Assembly: GCA_023431205.1 (NCBI GenBank)
Contig: JAEYXQ010000158.1
Location: forward strand, 1 to 40,695
DNA: 40,695 bases
Source: Pseudomonadota bacterium
GTDB taxonomy: Bacteria > Pseudomonadota > Alphaproteobacteria > Rhizobiales > Devosiaceae
Reading direction: 5' to 3'
This document shows, piece after piece, positions 15,506 through 22,390 of this stretch. The notes below the pieces were generated by a model. That model saw only the letters and a list, made by a program, of their open reading frames with translations. It did not search any database and was not told the origin of the DNA. The stretch's first letter is position 1, and the number at the start of each line of letters is the position of its first letter. Made by a program: the position numbers and the translations under genes.

Positions 15506-16372
15506 TCAGCCGGATTTGACTTCGCTGCGCCAGCTATGCTGCGGCTCAAAGCCAAGCATCCGGCGCGCCTTGTCGATCGACAGCAACGCTGTGTGTTCGG
15601 CGATTTTTCCCTGCTGCGGCACGTCGGGGTACACCTCGGCGAGCAGCGAGGCGTTGCTGCGGCTCATCACCGTATCGGCGTTGGCGATGATGAAGGCCTC
15701 GAAGCCCTTGAACTCGGCCTCGATGGCGCGACGAACCGCCTGCGCCCCGTCGCGGGCGTCGATATAGCCCCACAGGTTCCACTTGCGGCTCCTCGGGTCG
15801 GCATCGAAACCGGGGAACGCCGCGTAGTCCTCCGGATACATGACGTTGGAGAAGCGCAGGCCGACCATGCGCAAGTCCGGATCCCAGCGGCAGAACTGGG
15901 CGGCCATGGTCTCGTCCAGCAGCTTGCCGAGCGAATAGGCGGATTCCGGCCGCGGATAGTATTCCTCGTCGACCGGCACATAGGGCGGCGGGGTGTCGAA
16001 GGGCAGGCCAAGCACGGTTTCGCTCGAAGCAAAGACCACGGTCTTGATGCCGGCTAGCCGGCAGGCCTCGAAGACATTGTAGCTGGTCGGCACGTTGTTG
16101 GCGAAGGTCGCGGCATTGGGCGCCATGCCCGGAGCCGGGATGGCGGCGAGATGCACCACGGCGTCGAACCGGCCGCCCTTCTCGTCGATGCCGCCGAGAA
16201 TGGCCGACGCGACCTGGCCGAAATCGGTGAGGTCGGCGCGCACGCTCGGGCAGATCGGATCGTCCAGCCGATGCTGGTCGAGGTTCAACACGTCATAGCC
16301 ATGCTGGACGAGATCGCGCAGCACCGCGCGCCCGAGTTTGCCGCTGCCGCCGGTCACCAGAACTCGCGCCAT
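15506..16372 (-). CDS. NAD(P)-dependent epimerase/dehydratase (extended SDR)
   Basis: A 288-residue Rossmann-fold oxidoreductase. The N-terminal cofactor loop VTGGSGKLGRAV (residues 5-16) and the catalytic Tyr-x3-Lys (SAYSLGKLLDE) are clear, along with VVHLAAIPAPG and VVFASSETV. It probably acts on a nucleotide sugar or a related carbohydrate; the substrate cannot be told from sequence. It is convergent with the hydratase gene, with two bases between the stops and no terminator visible. I do not regard it as part of the ergothioneine block. Confidence 0.8.
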   Translation of the reverse strand: MARVLVTGGSGKLGRAVLRDLVQHGYDVLNLDQHRLDDPICPSVRADLTDFGQVASAILGGIDEKGGRFDAVVHLAAIPAPGMAPNAATFANNVPTSYNVFEACRLAGIKTVVFASSETVLGLPFDTPPPYVPVDEEYYPRPESAYSLGKLLDETMAAQFCRWDPDLRMVGLRFSNVMYPEDYAAFPGFDADPRSRKWNLWGYIDARDGAQAVRRAIEAEFKGFEAFIIANADTVMSRSNASLLAEVYPDVPQQGKIAEHTALLSIDKARRMLGFEPQHSWRSEVKSG

Positions 16373-16490
16373 GTCCGCTCTCCTTGTTGAGTCTGGCTAC
16401 CGTGCCACGCGCCGCTGCACCCGCCAAGGCCGCGTCATGGCCCACCTGGACGGGCGGGGGCAGGCGGTCGCCTGGTCGGTAAACGGCAGA

Positions 16491-16520
16491 TGAATATCGC
16501 TCTCAGGACGGGTTCAAGCG
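16491..16520 (+). promoter_or_regulatory. Shared upstream motif, copy 1 (TGAA...CTCAGG...GTTCAAG)
   Basis: This 30-base stretch matches 17024-17053 at 23 of 30 positions without gaps. It holds TGAA and TTCA dyad arms around CTCAGGACGG. It lies 60 bases upstream of the first secreted-protein gene. Two copies before two adjacent signal-peptide genes suggest a common regulator or leader element. Confidence 0.45.
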
Positions 16521-16579
16521 GCTCCGGCGATAAGCGGGACCAGGGAGCAATGACGCTCCGCCAATCTGAGGAGACTACC

Positions 16580-16996
16580 ATGAACCGTTCCACCATCGCC
16601 TTTGTCGCCGCCGGCCTTGTCACCGCCTTCACCACCCTGAGCGCCAACGCGCAGTCGACCGTCCCGGGCAGCAACTACCCCGCGCCGATCGGGGGCAGCG
16701 AGTGCACCTACAACGCCGCCATGGAGCCGCATCTCGTGGCACGGGACGTCAACGCCATCCGCCGCGACCAGTATGTCTGGCTCACCCCGGTGTGCGAGGA
16801 CACGCTGGTCCGCAACGATTACGGCACCCTGTTCCGCGACGGCAATGTCGAAACGCTGCGCAACGTGATCGCCCGCCACCCGGCGCTGATCGGCGCGCTC
16901 ACCGCCCGCGGCTACGACCAGTTCGATGTCGTGGCGCTGCGCGTCGGCCGCGACGAGACGGTCAACCTGTTCGTCCACCAGCGCGACATGCGCTGA
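16580..16996 (+). CDS. Small secreted protein of unknown function
   Basis: A 138-residue protein with a clear Sec signal peptide (residues 1-24, cleavage after SANA-Q). The mature part has two cysteines (ECTYNA and PVCEDT), which could form a disulfide in the periplasm, and no domain I recognise. ATG 16580 follows a strong TGAGGAG Shine-Dalgarno. It precedes another small exported protein and shares an upstream motif with it. A longer in-frame start at 16490 would destroy the signal peptide context, so it is rejected. Confidence 0.72.
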   Translation: MNRSTIAFVAAGLVTAFTTLSANAQSTVPGSNYPAPIGGSECTYNAAMEPHLVARDVNAIRRDQYVWLTPVCEDTLVRNDYGTLFRDGNVETLRNVIARHPALIGALTARGYDQFDVVALRVGRDETVNLFVHQRDMR

Positions 16997-17016
16997 ATCC
17001 GATGAACCAAGATGAA

Positions 17017-17057
17017 CGCCGGCTGAACGCCGCCCTCAGGGCGAGTTCAAGCCGGCG
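17017..17057 (+). promoter_or_regulatory. Shared upstream motif, copy 2, within a nested hairpin
   Basis: CGCCGGCTGAAC (17017-17028) pairs with GTTCAAGCCGGCG (17045-17057) with one bulged base. The loop itself contains a perfect CGCCCT-C-AGGGCG stem. The sequence overlaps the 30-base motif shared with 16491-16520. It lies 40 bases before ATG 17098. It could be a leader structure, an operator or a small repeat. Confidence 0.5.
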
Positions 17058-17097
17058 CGAGCAAACTGCGTTCCAACATCTGAAAGGGGTACGCAAA

Positions 17098-17436
17098 ATG
17101 AACAAGCAGCAGGAAAAAGTCCTCGTCGCCGCGCTGTGCGGCCTCGTCATCACCGCCGCCGGTGCCTTCGCCGTGCAGCCGGCATTCGCCGCCGGATACA
17201 CTGTCGACGGCCTTGCCCAGGTGACCGGCGTCCACGCCTCGGACGTGCTCAACGTCCGCAAGTGGCCCGCCCCCTACTCGCAGAAGGTCGGCGCTTATCA
17301 ACCCGGCTCCCATGTCTGGGTCGACCGCTGCATCGAAGCCGAGCGCGGCTCGGACTGGTGCCTGGTCGACGGGCAGGGCCTCAGCGGCTGGGTCAACTCG
17401 CGCTACCTCACCCTCCGCCACGACTGGGACATCTGA
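17098..17436 (+). CDS. Exported SH3-domain protein
   Basis: A 112-residue protein with an N-terminal signal or anchor segment (residues 8-32, ending AFAAG). A bacterial SH3-like domain follows: VTGVHASDVLNVRKWPAPYSQKVG is the typical VxaddLNVRsgP pattern, ending in GLSGWVNSRYLTL. Such domains often bind peptidoglycan or peptides in the envelope. One Cys pair in the mature part (DRCIEAERGSDWCL) may form a disulfide. The Shine-Dalgarno GAAAGGGGT precedes ATG 17098. Confidence 0.78.
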   Translation: MNKQQEKVLVAALCGLVITAAGAFAVQPAFAAGYTVDGLAQVTGVHASDVLNVRKWPAPYSQKVGAYQPGSHVWVDRCIEAERGSDWCLVDGQGLSGWVNSRYLTLRHDWDI

Positions 17437-17564
17437 CCCGGTCGTCGGCGGCGGCGGAGGCCCGGCGGCTGCGGCACAGAACCGCCGCACCGCATGTGTC
17501 CGGCCACCGGACCTCCACCGGCGCCGATGACCCCCGGAGCCACTTCCCGACGATGTTGACTTTT

Positions 17565-17602
17565 CCGGTCCGGCGCGGTTCGTCAGCGAACCAACCGACC
17601 GG
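17565..17602 (+). other. Leader hairpin abutting the asparaginase ribosome-binding site
   Basis: An outer stem CCGGTC/GACCGG encloses an inner stem GGTTCG-TCAG-CGAACC. The outer right arm overlaps the likely Shine-Dalgarno CGGAGC of the gene at 17612, so folding could limit ribosome access. A TTGACT hexamer at 17556-17561 could be a -35 element, but no clear -10 follows. The rest of 17437-17611 shows nothing else. Confidence 0.3.
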
Positions 17603-17611
17603 AGCTTTTCC

Positions 17612-18631
17612 ATGGACGCCAATCCCGTTCTCGCCGAGGCCGTGCGCGGCAACTGGGTCGAGAACCGCCACCGCGGCGCCTTCGCCATCGTGGACGCAAG
17701 AGGCACGATCATCGCTGCGGCGGGTGACATCGACCGGGCGATCTTTCCGCGTTCGGCGATCAAGTCCATGCAGGCGCTGGCCGTCTTCGATCACGGCGCT
17801 GAGGCCCGCTTCCTCCACACGCCCGAAGAACTGGCGCTGGCCTGCGCGTCGCACCATGGTGAGGAGGCGCATGTGAGCCGCGTCGGCGCGTTGCTGGAGC
17901 GAATGGGTCTCCGCGAAGCCGATCTCGAATGCGGCGCCCATCCGCCCACCAACGCCGCTGCACGCCAAGCGCTGCGTGCAGCCGGCCGGCAGCCAAGCCC
18001 GCTCCACAACAACTGCTCCGGCAAGCATTCGGGGATGCTCAGCGTCGCCCTCGCCATGGGGGTTCCGACGGCGGGCTATGTGGATCGGGAGCATGAGGTG
18101 CAGCGCGCGGTGCGCCGGGCGGTCGAGGCGGTGATCGGCGAACCTCTGACGGAGGACCGGTGTGGCACCGATGGCTGCTCCATCCCGACCTGGGCAGCGC
18201 CGATCCGCGCCTTTGCCAGCGGCTTTGCGCGCATGACGACCGGCGAGGGCCTGTCCGACGCTCATGCCAGTGCGGCGCGGGCGCTGTTCGACGCCGCCAC
18301 GGCCCACCCGCACCTCGTGGCCGGCACCGGCCATTTCGACACGCTGGTGATGGAAGCCTTTGGCGGCCGGGTCATGCACAAGGGCGGCGCCGAGGGCGTG
18401 CAGTGCGGCGCCATCCGCGACAAGGGCTGGGGCTATGCGCTCAAATGCGACGACGGCAACATGGCGGCCTCGCAGGCCATGACGGCAGCGCTGCTGCTGC
18501 AGTTCGCCGATCCGGATGAGCGGCAGCGGACGGTGCTGGAGGCTTTCGCCCGGCAGACGCTGAAGAATGTGCGCGGCACGGCTGTCGGCGACCTTCACGC
18601 AAGGCTCCCGGCTCCTGAACCACTTCGTTAA
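17612..18631 (+). CDS. L-asparaginase II, Rhizobium etli ReAII type
   Basis: A 339-residue enzyme hydrolysing L-asparagine to aspartate and ammonia. It belongs to the asparaginase II family, unrelated to the E. coli enzymes. Ser48 and Lys51 (FPRSAIKSMQ) and Cys135 and Lys138 (NNCSGKHSG) fall at the residue numbers I recall for the R. etli enzyme's active site. DGCSIPTW and the late GNMAASQAM segment also match. No signal peptide is visible, so it is cytoplasmic. It is a single gene with its own leader. Confidence 0.88.
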   Translation: MDANPVLAEAVRGNWVENRHRGAFAIVDARGTIIAAAGDIDRAIFPRSAIKSMQALAVFDHGAEARFLHTPEELALACASHHGEEAHVSRVGALLERMGLREADLECGAHPPTNAAARQALRAAGRQPSPLHNNCSGKHSGMLSVALAMGVPTAGYVDREHEVQRAVRRAVEAVIGEPLTEDRCGTDGCSIPTWAAPIRAFASGFARMTTGEGLSDAHASAARALFDAATAHPHLVAGTGHFDTLVMEAFGGRVMHKGGAEGVQCGAIRDKGWGYALKCDDGNMAASQAMTAALLLQFADPDERQRTVLEAFARQTLKNVRGTAVGDLHARLPAPEPLR

Positions 18632-18640
18632 CAAACGTGG

Positions 18641-18656
18641 TTAACCGTCGGTTAAT
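18641..18656 (+). promoter_or_regulatory. CtrA-like box TTAA-N7-TTAA
   Basis: TTAA-CCGTCGG-TTAA (18641-18655) matches the alphaproteobacterial CtrA consensus core TTAA-N7-TTAAC except for the final C. Another TTAA is at 18628-18631. The site is 45 bases upstream of the -35 hexamer proposed for the HerA-like gene. Confidence 0.45.
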
Positions 18657-18699
18657 GGGGCGGTGGTGTCCCGTGCGGCGAGAGGGCCCAGCGCGCGGG

Positions 18700-18729
18700 T
18701 TGTTCCCCCGGGGCTCGGCTGGCTATAAG
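18700..18729 (+). promoter_or_regulatory. Candidate sigma-70 promoter for the HerA-like gene
   Basis: TTGTTC (18700-18705) and TATAAG (18724-18729) are spaced by 18 bases, 24 bases upstream of ATG 18753. The hexamers are reasonable matches to -35 and -10 elements. Confidence 0.45.
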
Positions 18730-18752
18730 GTCAGCACCACAGAGGGCCGCCA

Positions 18753-20201
18753 ATGCTTGCCGACAACAAGATCTACCTGGGCAGCAGCGACCGGCCCGAA
18801 TATCTGGCGCTCAAATATGGCAACCGCCACGGCCTGATCACCGGCGCGACCGGGACCGGCAAGACCGTGAGCCTGCAGGTGCTGGCAGAAGGGTTCTCCG
18901 CCGCGGGCGTGCCGGTCTTTGCTGCCGACATCAAGGGTGATCTTTCCGGTATCGCCAAGCTGGGCAAGGCGCAGGGCTGGCAGACCGAGCGGGCCGAGGC
19001 CATCGGCTTCGACGACTTCGCCGACGACGTCTTCCCGGTGATGTTCTGGGACCTGTTCGGCAAGCAGGGGCACCCGGTCCGCGCCACCATCTCCGAGCTG
19101 GGACCGGTGCTCCTGAGCCGCATTCTTGACCTCAACGACACCCAGGAGGGCGTGCTCAACATCGCCTTCCGCGTGGCCGACGAGGAAGGCCTGCTGCTGG
19201 TCGACCTCAAGGACCTGAGAGCGCTGCTGACCAATGTGCAGGAGCGCGCCAGGGAAATCTCCGGCCGCTACGGCAATGTGACGACTGCTTCGATCGGGGC
19301 CATCCAGCGGGCGCTGCTGGTGCTGGAGCAGCAGGGCGCCGACCATTTCTTCGGCGAGCGCGCGCTCGAGATCGCCGATCTCATGCGCACCGACACCGAC
19401 GGGCGGGGCTTTGTGTCGGTGCTTGCCGCCGACCAGTTGATGCAGTCGCCGCGGCTCTATTCGACCTTCCTGCTGTGGCTTCTGTCCGAGCTGTTCGAAG
19501 AGCTGCCGGAAGTGGGCGACCTCGACCGGCCGAAGCTGGTGTTCTTCTTCGACGAGGCGCACCTCCTGTTCGACGATGCTTCCAAGGCCTTGATCGACAA
19601 GGTCGAACAGGTGGTCAAGCTGATCCGCTCCAAGGGCGTGGGCGTCTACTTCGTCACCCAGAACCCGGCCGACATCCCCGAGTCGGTGCTGGCGCAGCTG
19701 TCCAACCGCGTGCAGCATGCCCTGCGGGCCTATACGCCGCGCGAGCAGAAGGCGGTGAAGGTGGCGGCCGACACATTCCGCCCCAACCCGGCCTTCTCGA
19801 CGGCGGAGGTCATCACCCAGCTCGGCATCGGCGAGGCCCTGGTTTCGGTGCTGGAGGACAAGGGCGTCCCTTCCGTGGTCGGCCGCACGCTGATCCGGCC
19901 GCCTTCGGCTCAGGTCGGGCCGATCGGCCCCGCCGAACGTGAGGCGATCATAGCCAACTCGCCGGTCGGCGGGCTCTACGACACCGTGCTCGACCGCGAA
20001 TCGGCCTTCGAGGTCCTGGCCCGCCGCGCCCAGGAGCGGCAACTGGACGAGCAGCGGATGAAGGCGGAAGCGCCGGTGCGGCGCTCCAGCCGGCAAACAC
20101 CGGCCGAGGCGGCGATCAACTCCTTCGCCCGCAGCGTCGCCAACCAGCTGGGCCGGTCGCTGGTGCGCGGCGTGCTCGGCAGCCTGTCGCGGAGGCGCTG
20201 A
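18753..20201 (+). CDS. HerA-like ATPase, DUF853 (YjgR) family
   Basis: A 482-residue P-loop ATPase. Walker A is GATGTGKTVS (Lys37). Walker B is LVFFFDEAHLLF (Asp267-Glu268). A sensor-like YFVTQNPADIPESVLAQLSNR segment lies downstream, with RLYSTFLLWLLSELFEELPE between. The pattern matches the DUF853/YjgR branch of HerA-FtsK ATPases. These are often annotated as helicases or DNA-translocating ATPases, but their cellular role is poorly defined. The basic C-terminus (SLVRGVLGSLSRRR) may bind nucleic acid or membrane. It is followed after one base by the SLOG-like gene, so the two are co-transcribed. No NurA nuclease partner is nearby. Confidence 0.85.
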   Translation: MLADNKIYLGSSDRPEYLALKYGNRHGLITGATGTGKTVSLQVLAEGFSAAGVPVFAADIKGDLSGIAKLGKAQGWQTERAEAIGFDDFADDVFPVMFWDLFGKQGHPVRATISELGPVLLSRILDLNDTQEGVLNIAFRVADEEGLLLVDLKDLRALLTNVQERAREISGRYGNVTTASIGAIQRALLVLEQQGADHFFGERALEIADLMRTDTDGRGFVSVLAADQLMQSPRLYSTFLLWLLSELFEELPEVGDLDRPKLVFFFDEAHLLFDDASKALIDKVEQVVKLIRSKGVGVYFVTQNPADIPESVLAQLSNRVQHALRAYTPREQKAVKVAADTFRPNPAFSTAEVITQLGIGEALVSVLEDKGVPSVVGRTLIRPPSAQVGPIGPAEREAIIANSPVGGLYDTVLDRESAFEVLARRAQERQLDEQRMKAEAPVRRSSRQTPAEAAINSFARSVANQLGRSLVRGVLGSLSRRR

Positions 20202-20202
20202 G

Positions 20203-20763
20203 ATGATCGAGCCCGTTGCCAACCAGATCACCGTTGCGGTGTTCGCCTCCGCCCGCGGCCCCGGCGATGCCGAGCGGGCCTCGCTGATGACGCAGACCGG
20301 CAACTCGTTCGCCCGTCGCGGCGCTCGCATCCTGACGCTGGCGGAGGATAGGGCGCTGCCGGTGGCCCTGATCACCGCTGCCCGTACGGCCGGTGGTGCC
20401 GTCGAGGTGGTGGCCGATGCCGGCATTCAGCTCCCGCCGGTGCTGTCCGATGTGCCGGTCCATGTGGTGGCGGATGCGGCGGAGCGCCAGACTCTGCTCG
20501 CGTCACGGGCGCAGGCGCTGGTGGGCCTGCCCGGCTCGCTGGCCTCGGCCACGGCGCTGTTTGCCACCTGGTCGGCTGCGCGCCAGCAGGGCAAGACGTT
20601 GCCGGTCATTCTGCTCAACCGGCACCGCGCCTTCGAGGTGGTCCGCGGCTTCAGTGCCGACGTGCTGTCGCATTCGCTCAGAGGCCACGAGCGGGCGGTT
20701 CAGTTCGCCGACACGGTGGAAGATCTGTGGAGCCGCACGCAGCGGCTGGTGCAGGGGCGCTAG
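20203..20763 (+). CDS. SLOG/LOG-like Rossmann protein, function unknown
   Basis: A 186-residue protein with an N-terminal VAVFASARGPGDAERASLM segment. This recalls the nucleotide-binding start of the LOG/TIGR00725 family. ALVGLPGSLASATALFATWSAARQQGKTLPVILLN follows, matching the PGGxGTxxE-containing strand-helix of that family but without the exact PGGxGTxxE residues (PGSLASATA). It is therefore likely a divergent, possibly non-catalytic, SLOG-fold protein that binds a nucleotide. Coupling to the HerA-like ATPase (one base apart) suggests a joint function. Confidence in the fold is moderate. Confidence 0.6.
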   Translation: MIEPVANQITVAVFASARGPGDAERASLMTQTGNSFARRGARILTLAEDRALPVALITAARTAGGAVEVVADAGIQLPPVLSDVPVHVVADAAERQTLLASRAQALVGLPGSLASATALFATWSAARQQGKTLPVILLNRHRAFEVVRGFSADVLSHSLRGHERAVQFADTVEDLWSRTQRLVQGR

Positions 20764-20828
20764 GCTGTCCTCTTCGCGCCAGGGGTGTGGAGGGAAAAGA
20801 AACCCTCACCGTCGTCTTGCGCCAGTCC

Positions 20829-21368
20829 CACTCAAGAGCCCCACGCTTGATCCCTCCCCACAAGGGGGAGGGAGACGATGAGCAGGCACAATCAAGCTGC
20901 GAAAAAATCCCGTTGCCCTGGCGCCTGCGCCTCCCCCCCCCTTGATGGGGAGGGAAGGGTGGGGTGACGGCGCACGCAGCTGTCGCGAGACCTCATCGTC
21001 AGCCTGTCGAACCACGAGGTCCGTAGCATCGGGGCCGCGACCTTGTCCTTCGACAAGCTCAGGATGAGGTCTTGGCGGCTGCGGTTCTGCTCACTTGCCA
21101 CTCAAGAGCCCCCACCCTTGATCCCTCCCCACACGGGGGAGGGAGACGATGAGCAGGCACAACCAGGCTGTGAAAGATCTCGTTGCTCAGGCACCTGCGC
21201 CTCCCTCCCCCTTGATGGGGAGGGATTGAGGGTGGGGTGACGGCGCACACAGCTGTCGCGCGAGACCTTATGGTCAGCCTGTCGAACCACGAGGTCGGTA
21301 GCATCGGGGCCGCGACCTCGTCCTTCGACGAGCTCAGGATGCGATCTGGGGGACTGCGGTTCTCAGTG
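20829..21368. repeat. Tandem duplication of a 270-bp composite repeat
   Basis: Two direct copies (20829-21098 and 21099 to about 21368) begin CACTCAAGAGCC and share most of their length with scattered mismatches. Each copy contains a CCCTCCCC/GGGGAGGG palindrome pair about 120 bases apart. A CCTCATCGTCAGCCTGTCG / CTTCGACAAGCTCAGGATG inverted pair follows. The 611-base region 20764-21374 has no credible gene. Short reading frames across it are fragments of the repeats. It separates the SLOG-like gene from the convergent receiver gene. Confidence 0.85.
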
Positions 21369-21374
21369 GGAAGT

Positions 21375-21905
21375 TTACGCCTCCGGCCGGGCCTTGTTGG
21401 GGAACAGGGGCACGACGTTGTCGGTGAAGCGACGGACCGGGACGGGCTGGGGGGCAGGGAAGGGGATGCGGTTGCGGCGGTCGGGGCCGCGGTAACCGCC
21501 GAGCGCGCCGACGACGCTGCGGCTGCGCAGCCGGGCCTGGATGCGCTGCAGCAGGTGGCGGGGCGACATCGGCTTGATGATGACTTCGTCGATGCCGGCA
21601 CTGATGGCCTGGTGGCGCATGGGCGGGGTGATGGTGCGGGTAAGCGCGATCACCGGGACGTCCTGCGAGACCAGGTCCGGGTTGAGGCGGATGGCCTCGA
21701 CCATCTCGTGCGCGGGACGGCCTTCGCGGTCGAAATCAACCACCAGCACGTGCACCGGCGCGATGCTCATATAGGCAAACAGCTCCGCCTCGCTGTCGAA
21801 CTGACGGACCTTGAGGCGCGTATCTACTGCCACCACCATGCCGAGCAGGGCCGTGAGTGCGGGAGTGGCAGCGATGATGGCGACGACCTTGGCCGTTTCG
21901 GGCAC
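21375..21905 (-). CDS. Degenerate response-regulator receiver protein
   Basis: A 176-residue protein, read from a GTG at 21905 that has a GGGAG Shine-Dalgarno ten bases upstream. A TTG 78 bases further up is possible but adds an unconvincing N-terminus. Residues 1-125 look like a receiver domain: the phospho-acceptor candidate is Asp57 (VLVVDFDREG), then Thr89 (VPVIALT) and Lys111 (IIKPMSPRHL). The acidic pair normally near the N-terminus that binds Mg2+ is absent (AIIAATPA), so phosphorylation may be impaired. A 45-residue basic, proline-rich tail follows (YRGPDRRNRIPF). A CtrA-like site lies just upstream. Confidence 0.7.
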   Translation of the reverse strand: MPETAKVVAIIAATPALTALLGMVVAVDTRLKVRQFDSEAELFAYMSIAPVHVLVVDFDREGRPAHEMVEAIRLNPDLVSQDVPVIALTRTITPPMRHQAISAGIDEVIIKPMSPRHLLQRIQARLRSRSVVGALGGYRGPDRRNRIPFPAPQPVPVRRFTDNVVPLFPNKARPEA

Positions 21906-21928
21906 GAAAATGCAGCTCCCGCGGATAG

Positions 21929-21944
21929 TAAACAGTCGGTTAAC
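21929..21944 (-). promoter_or_regulatory. CtrA-like site before the receiver gene
   Basis: Read on the plus strand, TAAA-CAGTCGG-TTAAC differs from TTAA-N7-TTAAC at one base. It lies 24-39 bases upstream of the GTG start at 21905, in an AT-richer island of the divergent intergenic region. The rest of 21906-22069 shows only the GGGAGGAAAG ribosome-binding site of the DUF4287 gene. Confidence 0.35.
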
Positions 21945-22069
21945 ATGCTGGAACGAGAGCCGGAAGAGGCCGGTTCCCGGCAATGTTAATTCGCTGGGGA
22001 AAGCGGGGTGTCGAAACCGCCGGGTGGCGCTCGTCGCGTGGGTGACGGTGGACTCGCAGGGAGGAAAGA

Positions 22070-22363
22070 ATGTCGTTCCAGGCCTATCTCGACGCGGTGG
22101 AAGAAAAGACCGGAAAGACGCCGCGCCAGATCATGGATCTGGCCGCAGAGAAGGGATTTGACGATCCGAAGGTGAAGGCGGGCACGATTCTGGACTGGCT
22201 GAAAGCCGAGTTCGGCCTCGGCCGTGGCCACGGAATGGCGTTGGTGCATGTCATCAAGAAGGGGCCCGCCATCGACAGGAAGCATGTCGGCACCACCGGC
22301 GTGCACCGCGACGACAGCGACATGCTCTGGCTTGATGGCGTTGCCACCAAGCCGACTGTGTGA
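22070..22363 (+). CDS. DUF4287 domain protein
   Basis: A 97-residue cytoplasmic protein matching DUF4287. It has an N-terminal helical part (FQAYLDAVEEKTGKTPRQIM) and the middle motif VKAGTILDWLKAEFGLGRGHGMALVHVIKKG, with a basic C-terminal part. I know no established function for the family. The start is fixed by an excellent GGGAGGAAAG site. It stands alone, divergent from the receiver gene and convergent with oligopeptidase B. Confidence 0.82.
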   Translation: MSFQAYLDAVEEKTGKTPRQIMDLAAEKGFDDPKVKAGTILDWLKAEFGLGRGHGMALVHVIKKGPAIDRKHVGTTGVHRDDSDMLWLDGVATKPTV

Positions 22364-22386
22364 GCGCCGGGACTGGGCCCCGGCGC
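22364..22386 (+). terminator. GC-rich hairpin between convergent genes
   Basis: GCGCCGGG pairs with CCCGGCGC across a seven-base loop, directly after the DUF4287 stop and before the oligopeptidase B stop on the other strand. No T-tract follows on either side, so termination strength is uncertain. Confidence 0.35.
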
Positions 22387-22390
22387 CCTG

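Noticed and set aside
20829..21368. CRISPR array
   Set aside because: Only two long direct copies, with no short regular repeat-spacer pattern and no cas genes.
20764..21374. Several short open frames (about 60-70 codons) on both strands
   Set aside because: They coincide with the tandem repeat and duplicate with it. The sequences are low-complexity translations of palindromes.
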